From positions 1-5,088 of the forward strand of contig JALUTW010000531.1 of the NCBI GenBank assembly GCA_027021685.1: DNA of 5,088 nt, given 5' to 3'. The stretch is from Chromatiales bacterium. GTDB lineage: Bacteria > Pseudomonadota > Gammaproteobacteria > CAMYNG01. Shown here one piece after another: positions 1 through 4,697 of the stretch. The first letter of the stretch is position 1; each line of letters opens with the position of its first letter. The translations under genes were made by a program, and so were the position numbers. The notes beneath the pieces were generated by a model. That model ran no database searches and was not told the origin of the DNA. It was given only the letters and a program-made list of their open reading frames with translations.

Positions 1-179
1 CGGCCCGGATGGCACTGGCCTGGGTGCAACGGCGGCCCTTTCTCACCAGCGTCATCATCGGCGCCACGCGCATGGACCAGCTGGAGTCCAACCTCGCCAG
101 CGCCCGGTTGACGCTGCCCGACGCTGTGCTCGAGGGCATCGAGGCCATCCACCGCCGCCAGCCCAATCCCGCGCCCTGA
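1..179 (+). CDS. Aldo/keto reductase, Tas-like, C-terminal fragment (5' end outside window)
   Basis: Only the last 58 residues are visible, read in the frame beginning at base 3 and ending with TGA at 177-179. Members of this family are NAD(P)H-dependent oxidoreductases with a TIM-barrel fold, acting on carbonyl substrates in the cytoplasm. The visible part holds the typical family ending: an 'ALAWV' helix, the strand 'TSVIIGATRMDQLESN' that contributes to cofactor phosphate binding, a 'LP..VLEGIEAIH' helix, and the tail 'NPAP'. From memory, the E. coli Tas protein ends in a very similar way (IEAVHQ...YPAP), so Tas is the closest named relative I can offer. The catalytic Asp/Tyr/Lys/His tetrad would be upstream and cannot be checked. 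The gene ends 34 bases before the heptamer array. Family assignment is firm; the exact subfamily and substrate are inferred. Confidence 0.85.
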   Translation, partial: ARMALAWVQRRPFLTSVIIGATRMDQLESNLASARLTLPDAVLEGIEAIHRRQPNPAP

Positions 180-213
180 GTCTCCGCCTTGCAGGCAACC
201 CGACGCGTGCCCC

Positions 214-273
214 CCAGCACCCAGCACCCAGCACCCAGCACCCAGCACCCAGCACCCAGCACCCAGCACCCAG
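214..273. repeat. Perfect 7-bp tandem repeat, 8.6 copies of CCAGCAC
   Basis: Eight identical CCAGCAC units run from 214 to 269, followed by a partial CCAG at 270-273. No unit carries a substitution, which suggests recent expansion or active slippage. CCC triplets occur every 7 bases (220, 227, 234, 241, 248, 255, 262, 269), preceded by CCCCC at 211-215. The minus strand therefore carries nine G-tracts of three or more separated by four-base loops (GGGTGCT)n, matching the canonical G-quadruplex pattern. The array lies between the reductase stop (179) and the HIT start (342), so copy-number change would not alter either protein. Confidence 0.97.
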
Positions 274-285
274 GAGCCTACCCCT

Positions 286-291
286 TACAAT
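286..291 (+). promoter_or_regulatory. Candidate -10 box of the HIT gene promoter
   Basis: TACAAT differs from TATAAT at one base and lies in an AT-richer island of otherwise very GC-rich DNA, about 50 bases before the HIT start codon. With a 17-base spacer the -35 position would be near 263-268, inside the heptamer array (CCCAGC), which is a poor -35 match. The box is therefore weakly supported. If real, its upstream contact region is made entirely of repeat units. Confidence 0.3.
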
Positions 292-341
292 TGCGCCATG
301 ACGTCACCTGTCCGGTTCCGGAGTCACAGAGGCAACACACC

Positions 342-689
342 ATGACACAGGACTGCATCTTCTGCCGCGTGGCCCGCGGCGAGACCGACAGCGAGGTGCT
401 GCACCAGGACGAGCACGTGGTGGCCTTTCGCGACATCGCGCCCCAGGCCCCGCACCACGTGCTGATCATTCCCCGCCGTCACATCGCGACCCTGGACGAG
501 CTGGGGCCGGAGGACGCGCCGCTGGCCGGACACATGATCCACACCGCGGCCCGGCTGGCACGGGATCTGGGCGTGGCCGGCGAGGGCTACCGCCTGGTGT
601 TCAACTGCAACCGCCACGGTGGCCAGACGGTGTTTCACCTCCACCTGCACCTGCTGGCGGGCCGTCCCATGCACTGGCCACCGGGCTGA
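342..689 (+). CDS. hinT: HIT-family (HinT-type) purine nucleoside phosphoramidate hydrolase
   Basis: A 115-residue cytoplasmic protein of the histidine-triad superfamily. HinT enzymes hydrolyse nucleoside 5'-phosphoramidates and aminoacyl adenylates, usually as homodimers. The signature HxHxHxx is present as H99-L-H101-L-H103-L-L, with H101 at the nucleophile position by homology. Other family landmarks are the opening CIFC (C5, C8, the zinc-type variant), 'AFRDIAPQAPHHVLIIPRRH' (29-48), and 'YRLVFNCNRHGGQTVFH' (83-99), which closely follows E. coli HinT. The length is near the usual 110-120 residues, with a short C-terminal tail. The ATG at 342 was chosen because the family begins here and AGAGG (328-332) lies 9 bases upstream. 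The frame stays open back to a TTG at 189 through the heptamer array, but that extension (PSTQHPA repeats) has no family match. The convergent neighbour stops 3 bases downstream. Confidence 0.95.
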   Translation: MTQDCIFCRVARGETDSEVLHQDEHVVAFRDIAPQAPHHVLIIPRRHIATLDELGPEDAPLAGHMIHTAARLARDLGVAGEGYRLVFNCNRHGGQTVFHLHLHLLAGRPMHWPPG

Positions 690-698
690 GGCTCAGCC
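684..698. repeat. 15-bp palindrome containing both convergent stop codons
   Basis: GGCTGAG (684-690) and CTCAGCC (692-698) form a perfect 7-bp inverted repeat around a single central G at 691. The HIT stop TGA is at 687-689 and the stop of the opposing gene (TCA on this strand) is at 693-695, placed symmetrically. No T-tract flanks it on either strand, so it is not a standard intrinsic terminator. Part of the symmetry is an automatic consequence of two TGA stops facing each other. Confidence 0.8.
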
Positions 699-1853
699 GC
701 CGCGCACCAGGTCCTGGGACATGACCTGGAGGCCGCCGGACAGCACGCTGGCACGGAAGCCCTGCTGCACCAGCAGGAAGGCGGCGGCGGAGCTGCGGTG
801 CCCGGTGCGGCAGCAGCAGATGTAGTGCACGTCGCGGTCCAGCTCGTCCATGCGCTGGCGCAGCTCGTGCAGGGGCAGGTTGACCGCACCGGGAAAGTGG
901 CCGTGGCGGTACTCCGAGGCGTGCCGCACATCCAGCCATACCGCGCCGTTTTTCACCTGCTCGCGGGCATCGTCAGGGGCGATACGATCCAGCATGGGCT
1001 CGCGCAGGAGCGCATCGAAGTCCTGCTTGGACAGGCGCATGACCGCACCGTCGGTCTTCATGGTGACCGTGGCGTTGCGGGCACTGTCGGTCACCAGCGA
1101 CTCCTCGCCGAACGACGCCCCGGGGCGCAGGGTCGCGAGCTGGATGGTCTGGGTCACCTCGGCCTCGCCGTCCACCAGCACATAGTAGTAGTCCCCCGGG
1201 TCGCCCTGGCGCACCACCACCTCGCCCGCCTTCACCGGCACCCGCTCCATCTTCTCCAGCAGTGCCTTGACGTTGGCCGGCGGCAGGTTCTTGAACGCCA
1301 TGATGTGATGCATCTTGCGGATCCACTCGCCGGGCTTCTGCTTCAACCGCGGCGGTGCGGGCGGCGCGGCCGGGGCGGCCCTGGCCGCCGGCGCCGCCTC
1401 CGCAGCCGGCGCCGGGCCGGGGGTTCCGGCCCCGGGGGACGGAGGCGCCGCCTTCGCCGGTGCCGGCGGCTCCACGCCGGCGACCCCGGCGAGCTGGTCC
1501 CACATCATCATGTAGTCCAGCACGCTGTTGTCGATGCGCACGATCTCGATGTTGGACAGCGCGGTGCACGAGGACTGCCGCGGCTGGCTGTCGTCGAGGG
1601 GAAAGCGGGCCGCCTCCGAGCGGGCCGACAGCATGCGGTCCACGCTGCCGTCCGAGGACGTGAGCTGCACGTCGCCGCTGAGCAGGTAGATGGTCTGGTT
1701 GTCCACGTCCCCCTCGCGGAACACGCTCACGCCCATGCCCAGCTGCTCCACCGTGGACAGGGCCACCAGTTCCTGGAGGCGCTGGGGCGAGAGCGCCGAC
1801 AGCGGCTCCAGCCGCCTGAGGCGTTCCGCATCCAGGGGTGTCTGCTCGCTCAT
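693..1853 (-). CDS. Two cNMP-binding-like domains plus C-terminal rhodanese domain
   Basis: A 386-residue cytoplasmic protein with no signal peptide or membrane segment. Order of parts: a degenerate cyclic-nucleotide-binding-like domain (about 15-115) without a recognisable phosphate-binding cassette; a Pro/Ala-rich linker (about 123-170); a better-preserved second cNMP domain (about 180-285) with 'GEVVVRQGDPGDYYYVLVDGEAEV' features and a cassette F248-G-E-E-S-L...A258-R259-N-A-T-V; and a rhodanese domain (about 295-380) with 'WLDVRHASEYRHGHFPGAVNLPL'. The rhodanese active-site loop is intact, C348-R-T-G-H-R-S, inside a C346-C-C348 triplet. The combination suggests sulfur transfer or redox chemistry gated by nucleotide binding; the ligand is unknown. 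ATG at 1853 was chosen because domain-like sequence begins here, although its GAGG (1861-1858) is only 4 bases away. ATG at 1904 with TAGGA five bases upstream would add 17 residues and is a real alternative. Upstream reading to TTG 1952 looks non-coding. Confidence 0.9.
   Translation of the reverse strand: MSEQTPLDAERLRRLEPLSALSPQRLQELVALSTVEQLGMGVSVFREGDVDNQTIYLLSGDVQLTSSDGSVDRMLSARSEAARFPLDDSQPRQSSCTALSNIEIVRIDNSVLDYMMMWDQLAGVAGVEPPAPAKAAPPSPGAGTPGPAPAAEAAPAARAAPAAPPAPPRLKQKPGEWIRKMHHIMAFKNLPPANVKALLEKMERVPVKAGEVVVRQGDPGDYYYVLVDGEAEVTQTIQLATLRPGASFGEESLVTDSARNATVTMKTDGAVMRLSKQDFDALLREPMLDRIAPDDAREQVKNGAVWLDVRHASEYRHGHFPGAVNLPLHELRQRMDELDRDVHYICCCRTGHRSSAAAFLLVQQGFRASVLSGGLQVMSQDLVRGG
1345..1487 (-). 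other. Pro/Ala-rich low-complexity linker coding segment
   Basis: This part of the two-cNMP/rhodanese gene codes for residues about 123-170, dominated by Ala, Pro and Gly (for example APAPAAEAAPAARAAPAAPPAPP). It is almost pure GC and separates the two cNMP-like domains. Such linkers normally act as flexible spacers. The low complexity explains why several long open frames appear on the opposite strand here. Confidence 0.85.
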
Positions 1854-1924
1854 GTGGCCTCGCTGTTCCGGTGCCGGGCGGGGAATCACCCCCCGCGGTT
1901 CCATCATAATCCTAACAGGATGCC

Positions 1925-1950
1925 GAAAAAGGGCCGTCCTGACCTTTTTC
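1925..1950. repeat. 8-bp inverted repeat GAAAAAGG / CCTTTTTC
   Basis: GAAAAAGG (1925-1932) and CCTTTTTC (1943-1950) are perfect reverse complements separated by 10 bases. The spacing suits a dimeric operator. As an RNA hairpin it would be weak in its A/T pairs and has no terminating T-run outside the stem. It sits about 70 bases upstream of the chosen start of the minus-strand gene. Function is inferred from position only. Confidence 0.6.
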
Positions 1951-1985
1951 AATACACCAGGTCAAGCGCACCGCCCTCGCCTGGC

Positions 1986-2009
1986 GGGCGGGGCATCCCT
2001 GCCCCGCCC
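1986..2009. repeat. 10-bp GC-rich hairpin in the divergent spacer
   Basis: GGGCGGGGCA (1986-1995) pairs perfectly with TGCCCCGCCC (2000-2009) across a TCCC tetraloop (1996-1999). The stem would be very stable in RNA or single-stranded DNA. No T-tract follows in either direction, so it is not a typical intrinsic terminator. It could be a leader hairpin of the minus-strand transcript or a protein site. Confidence 0.7.
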
Positions 2010-2056
2010 CGGCAGGCCGCCGGCCGGGACCGGCTGGTAGCAGCCCCCATCGCCAT

Positions 2057-2075
2057 GGTATATCTTTATATAAGG
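2057..2075. promoter_or_regulatory. AT-rich island, candidate -10 region for divergent transcription
   Basis: GGTATATCTTTATATAAGG is the most AT-rich run in the window. It contains TATATC, TATATA and TATAAG on the plus strand and TATAAA and TATACC on the minus strand. TATAT (2059-2063) and ATATA (2068-2072) form a small inverted repeat. Good -35 boxes at 16-18 bases are missing in both directions, so an activator-dependent or non-sigma-70 promoter is possible. Plus transcription from here would give a leader of about 70 bases before the HDOD gene. Confidence 0.35.
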
Positions 2076-2140
2076 TAAGGGAGCAGACCGGAACCCGGGC
2101 ACGGTTTCGGCGTCTTTCCTTAGTAAAAACAATAAGAACC

Positions 2141-2146
2141 AAAGGA
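2141..2146 (+). promoter_or_regulatory. Ribosome binding site AAAGGA of the HDOD gene
   Basis: AAAGGA lies 6 bases before the ATG at 2153 and fixes that start. The preceding leader is A-rich, which favours initiation. TCCTT at 2117-2121 is complementary to AAGGA (2142-2146) and could pair with it across a 20-base loop, but five pairs make only a weak structure. Confidence 0.75.
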
Positions 2147-2152
2147 CGTCAC

Positions 2153-3520
2153 ATGGCCATTACCAGTCTCATCAAGCTGCTGCTGGAGAAGCAGAACATC
2201 CCCTATTCCACCATCACCGCCCCCGGCCGCACCGCCAGCGGCCAATGGCTCACCCGCACCGTGGCCATGGAGAACCTGGCCACCCTGGAGCTGCTGGAGG
2301 ACGAGGCCGGCCTGGTCCTGCCCATCTTTCCGGCCAGCCGCGTGCTCAACCTGGACCGGCTCAACCGGCTCCTGCACCGGCACCTGGCCCCCATGGATCC
2401 GGATCGGCGCGCCGCCCTTCTGGCGGCCTGTGAATCGGCCACGCCGGAGACGGTGGGGGGACTGTGCAACCCCCAGATCATCGTGGACGTGATGCTCAGC
2501 GACCAGGACTACATCCACTTCCTGAGCCCCGACAACTCGGGGCTCATTCGCTTCGATGCGGCCCATGTCCAGCTCCTGGCCGATCACCTGCTCATCGGCA
2601 GCTCCATCTCCGATCCGCGGGGAGAGGACATCCCACCGCCCACGGCCTCGGGAGAGATCCCGCGGCTGGACCTGCGCACCGCGGTCAAGCGCCTGGATCG
2701 GCTCCCGCCCATGCCCGATCTGGCGGCCCGGATCCTGCGCATGCGCAGCGATCCCGACACCACCGTGGCCCAGCTCAGCGAGGTGGTGGCGGAAGACCCG
2801 GCGCTGGCCGCCCACGTGGTGCGTTATGCCAACTCGGCCTTCTTCGGCCAGTCCGGCAAAATCGATTCCATCGAGGACGCGGTGTTCCGCGTGCTGGGCT
2901 TCGAGGGGGTGGTCAACCTTGCGCTGGGCCTGGCCCTGGCCGGCCACTGCGCCATGCCGGCCAACGGCCCCCTGGGGCGGGAGCGGTTCTGGATACACGC
3001 CACCTATACGGCCACCCTGGCCCAGCGCCTGGCAGAGGCGGTTCCGCGGGAGCTGAACGTCAAGCCGGGCACCGCGTATCTGGCCGGCCTGCTGCACGAT
3101 CTGGGTTACATGGTCCTGCACCAGCTCTTTCCCAGCGAGTTCTTCTGGCTGACCAAGGTGGCCACGGCCCGGCCGGAGGTGCCGCTGCGACAGCTGGAGC
3201 ACCAGCTTCTGGGTGTGGAACATACCGAGCTGGGCGAGTTGCTCATGAAGGCGTGGAAGATGCCCGGAGAAGTCACGGCCGTGGTCCGCCATCACCACGA
3301 CATGGACTATCGCGGGGACCACCTGCACTACGTCCGGATCGTGCTGCTGGCGGACCGGCTGCTCAAGGCCCACGATCTGTCCGACGCCGACAGCGAGGAG
3401 CTGCCGCCGGCGCTGCTCGAGGCACTGGGACTGGAAGAGGAGCCCGTGCTCACCCTCACCGACGAGGTCCTGACCCAGGACCAGGCGCTGAAGGAGATCG
3501 TCGCCGCATTGTGTGCTTAG
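2153..3520 (+). CDS. YbaK-like (aminoacyl-tRNA deacylase-type) / HDOD domain fusion protein
   Basis: A 455-residue protein with no signal peptide. Residues about 1-150 follow the YbaK/ProX editing-domain pattern: 'LLEKQNIPYS' at the start, then 'LVLPIFPASRVLNLDRLNRLL' (54-74), 'GGLCNPQIIVDVMLSDQDYIHFLSPDNSGLIRF' (102-134) and 'VQLL'. The conserved lysine expected of active YbaK enzymes in the early 'KT' strand is not obvious ('LTRTVAME', 33-40), so deacylase activity is doubtful. A short linker (153-172) leads to an HDOD domain (about 175-385): 'LPPMPDLAARILRMRSDP', 'LSEVVAEDPALAAHVVRYANSAFFG', 'SIEDAVFRVLGFEGVVNLAL', and 'YLAGLLHDLGYMVL' with H315-D316. H282 and D401 sit where other HD-type ligands could fall. 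HDOD proteins usually act in signalling output rather than as phosphohydrolases. The protein ends with an acidic tail. AAAGGA six bases before ATG supports the start. The gene appears monocistronic; the repeat cluster begins right after its stop. Confidence 0.9.
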   Translation: MAITSLIKLLLEKQNIPYSTITAPGRTASGQWLTRTVAMENLATLELLEDEAGLVLPIFPASRVLNLDRLNRLLHRHLAPMDPDRRAALLAACESATPETVGGLCNPQIIVDVMLSDQDYIHFLSPDNSGLIRFDAAHVQLLADHLLIGSSISDPRGEDIPPPTASGEIPRLDLRTAVKRLDRLPPMPDLAARILRMRSDPDTTVAQLSEVVAEDPALAAHVVRYANSAFFGQSGKIDSIEDAVFRVLGFEGVVNLALGLALAGHCAMPANGPLGRERFWIHATYTATLAQRLAEAVPRELNVKPGTAYLAGLLHDLGYMVLHQLFPSEFFWLTKVATARPEVPLRQLEHQLLGVEHTELGELLMKAWKMPGEVTAVVRHHHDMDYRGDHLHYVRIVLLADRLLKAHDLSDADSEELPPALLEALGLEEEPVLTLTDEVLTQDQALKEIVAALCA

Positions 3521-3527
3521 AAACCAA

Positions 3528-3565
3528 TCTCAGAATTCCCCACGGCGGCGCGCGGAATCCTGAGA
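3528..3565. repeat. Hairpin of repeat units 1 and 2
   Basis: Bases 3528-3539 pair with 3554-3565 over 12 positions with a single A-C mismatch (3534/3559), closing a 14-base GC-rich loop. It begins 8 bases after the HDOD stop, where a transcript-end hairpin would be expected. No T-run follows, so Rho-independent termination is unlikely; a 3'-end-protecting role, as for REP hairpins, is more plausible. An alternative 7-bp stem, GAGACAG (3562-3568) with CTGTCTC (3579-3585), competes with it. Confidence 0.65.
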
Positions 3566-3571
3566 CAGATT

Positions 3572-3666
3572 CTGGAACCTGTCTCGAGATTCCCCACGGT
3601 CGCGCGCCTGGCCGGTGCAGCCGCGGACTCGCAACGCGGTGCGTGGAATTCCGGGACAGGTTCCGG
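3572..3666 (+). repeat. Long hairpin of repeat units 3 and 4 with an inner stem
   Basis: Bases 3572-3593 oppose 3645-3666 over 22 positions. Eighteen are Watson-Crick pairs, three are G-U wobbles if read as plus-strand RNA, and one is an A-C mismatch (3587). Inside the 51-base loop, GCA (3617-3619) plus CCGCG (3621-3625) pair with CGCGG (3635-3639) plus TGC (3640-3642), leaving one bulged G. Read as minus-strand RNA the wobbles become A-C type mismatches, so the fold is better on the plus strand, the HDOD transcript side. Confidence 0.6.
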
Positions 3667-3694
3667 CAGTGCGGCAGGCCCTGGCGACGGCCCG

Positions 3695-4294
3695 CTACAG
3701 CCGGTGCCCCCCGAGAAAACGCCGCGTCCGCCAGTGGTGCCAGAGGTATCCCAGGCCGAAGGCCGTGCCCAGCGCGGCCACTGCGGCGAGGATGGCCAGG
3801 AAAGACTGTTGCGGCCCGGCCCCGCGCGGGTTCCGGCCGCTCCCTTGTGATCGCGCCAGCTCCAGGCGCAGCTTGAGATTCTCCGCCTGCAGCCGCTCCA
3901 CTTCCTCCGACAGCGTGCGGCTGCCCTCCTGCACCGCCTGCAGGCTGGCTTCCAGCTCCTTGAATCGCTTTTCCAGCGCCTCGTGCTGCTCGCGCAGTGT
4001 CGCGAGCTGCTGGCGGGCCGGGGGCGACTTGGCCGCGTAGACCGCCTTGATCCAGCCCTCGATGCCTTCCGGGGTGCGGATGCGGAGAAAGCCGTCCTGC
4101 CGTTCCAGCACCTCCAGCGCCGCACCGGTGGTGACGACATGGGTGGGCGCCACCCGCGCGCTGGGTTCCGGGCGCACGCCCACCCGCAGGGTGTCGGTGA
4201 CATAGAGGGTCTCGGCAGCGGCTGCCGTCATGCCGAGCCACGCCACCGCAACCACGGTGCCGCGCACGGCAAAGAGAAGTGAATGCTGGCTCAT
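3695..4294 (-). CDS. YgiM-like SH3-domain protein (TIGR04211 type), exported and membrane-anchored
   Basis: A 199-residue protein with the full architecture of the YgiM/TIGR04211 family. It has a Sec-type signal peptide (1-27, ending TAAAA before E28), a bacterial SH3 domain (about 29-86, 'LYVTDTLRVGVRPEPS...VTTGAALEVLERQDGFLRIRTPEGIEGWIKAVY'), and a charged heptad-like coiled coil (about 92-149). A Gly/Arg-rich stretch follows, then a hydrophobic segment (about 164-186, 'FLAILAAVAALGTAFGLGYLW') and a short basic tail. The family is inferred to sit in the inner membrane with the SH3 domain in the periplasm, probably contacting the cell wall; the precise role is unknown. ATG at 4294 was chosen because it starts the signal peptide and GGGGAG lies 9 bases upstream. 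An in-frame start at 4342 would mask the signal peptide. It is the third gene of the minus-strand cluster, 52 bases after the Rieske gene. Confidence 0.92.
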   Translation of the reverse strand: MSQHSLLFAVRGTVVAVAWLGMTAAAAETLYVTDTLRVGVRPEPSARVAPTHVVTTGAALEVLERQDGFLRIRTPEGIEGWIKAVYAAKSPPARQQLATLREQHEALEKRFKELEASLQAVQEGSRTLSEEVERLQAENLKLRLELARSQGSGRNPRGAGPQQSFLAILAAVAALGTAFGLGYLWHHWRTRRFLGGHRL

Positions 4295-4346
4295 GGGCTG
4301 GTACTCCCCGCCAACGGTAGCGCATCGTCCCGGGCGAAGCAAAACC

Positions 4347-4697
4347 TCATCCGCCCGTCGTCTCCTGCAACCACACCGCCCCGTCTTTCACCTGCACCGG
4401 GACGGCACGCAGGGCATCACCGGCGCAGGGCCCGGACACGCAGCGGCCGTCGGCGGGCCGAAACAGGGCGCCGTGGGTGGCGCACTGGAGATGGCGGCCC
4501 TCGGCGTCCATGAATCGTCCGGGCACCCAGTCCAGGTTCACGCCGGTATGGGGGCAGCGGTTCTCGTACGCCAGCACCCGGCCCTGCCAGTGCAGGACGA
4601 TGAGATCGAGGATCCCCCGGGCGGTCTGCACCGTGAAGCCCCGGGCACCGCCCGGCGGAAGCTGCGCCAGGTCACAGACGAAAACGCCGTTCAGCAT
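4347..4697 (-). CDS. Small Rieske [2Fe-2S] protein
   Basis: A 116-residue single-domain cytoplasmic protein with both cluster-binding boxes: C48-P-H50 ('RCPHTGVNLDW') and C72-A-T-H75 ('QCATHGALF'). These supply two cysteines and two histidines for a Rieske cluster. The 21-residue gap between H50 and C72 is longer than the usual 15-17, with the insert 'WVPGRFMDAEGRH' typical of small stand-alone Rieske proteins. C86 and C91 lie after box 2 ('GRCVSGPC'), a feature seen in this subgroup. The likely role is electron transfer; the partner is unknown and no oxygenase or reductase is adjacent. ATG at 4697 overlaps the end of the upstream phosphoesterase gene by 7 bases (ATGCTGA), indicating translational coupling. 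The frame remains open further upstream, but that part overlaps the phosphoesterase and has no Rieske similarity. Confidence 0.93.
   Translation of the reverse strand: MLNGVFVCDLAQLPPGGARGFTVQTARGILDLIVLHWQGRVLAYENRCPHTGVNLDWVPGRFMDAEGRHLQCATHGALFRPADGRCVSGPCAGDALRAVPVQVKDGAVWLQETTGG

Larger units (their letters stand above)
1854..2152. promoter_or_regulatory. Divergent intergenic control region
   Basis: These 299 bases separate the start of the minus-strand cNMP/rhodanese gene from the start of the plus-strand HDOD gene, so at least one promoter for each direction should lie here. Visible contents are the GAAAAAGG inverted repeat (1925-1950), a GC-rich hairpin (1986-2009), an AT island (2057-2075) and an AT-rich leader (about 2113-2146) before the HDOD gene. 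If the cNMP/rhodanese gene starts at 1904, the region is shorter on that side. I found no convincing -35/-10 pair in either direction. Confidence 0.7.
3521..3666. repeat. Cluster of four 19-nt REP-like units in alternating orientation
   Basis: Four copies of GGAATYYYGRGACAGRTTC occur as: minus 3521-3539 (three deviations), plus 3554-3572, minus 3575-3593 and plus 3645-3663. The first begins at the base after the HDOD stop codon. The spacers between head-to-head units share a motif: CCACGGCGGCGCGC (3540-3553) and CCACGGTCGCGCGC (3594-3607) match at 12 of 14 positions. The second spacer carries 37 additional bases. The alternating arrangement resembles REP/BIME elements associated with RAYT transposases; that link is inferred, and no transposase is in the window. 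The cluster fills most of the 174-bp gap between two convergent genes. Confidence 0.85.

Noticed and set aside
299..306. Perfect TGACGTCA octamer upstream of the HIT gene
   Set aside because: An 8-bp palindrome is expected by chance at this scale and the partial GACGTCAC before the HDOD start is not enough to call a shared operator.
189..341. In-frame N-terminal extension of the HIT protein through the heptamer array
   Set aside because: The frame is open from TTG 189, but it would encode PSTQHPA repeats with no family match; ATG 342 has an AGAGG ribosome site and aligns with the normal HinT start.
798..2078. Long plus-strand open frame (426 codons) opposite the cNMP/rhodanese gene
   Set aside because: Its translation is a His/Arg/Gly-rich composition typical of antisense reading of GC-rich genes, with no domain; the minus-strand frame has clear domains.
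2120..3373. Long minus-strand open frame (417 codons) opposite the HDOD gene
   Set aside because: It shows no recognisable motif, is rich in His, Gln, Gly and Arg, and is a shadow of the well-supported plus-strand frame.
3521..3600. Intrinsic terminator of the HDOD gene
   Set aside because: Hairpins are present, but no T-run follows any of them on either strand, so the stretch is better described as a structured repeat cluster.
3521..3694. CRISPR array
   Set aside because: The repeat units alternate in orientation, are only 19 nt, and have unequal spacers that share sequence, unlike direct repeats with unique spacers.
2464..3876. Plus-strand frame of 470 codons overlapping the HDOD gene and the repeat cluster
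   Set aside because: It is a +1-type shadow with Arg/Gly/Pro-rich composition, passes through non-coding repeats and runs into the antisense of the SH3 gene.
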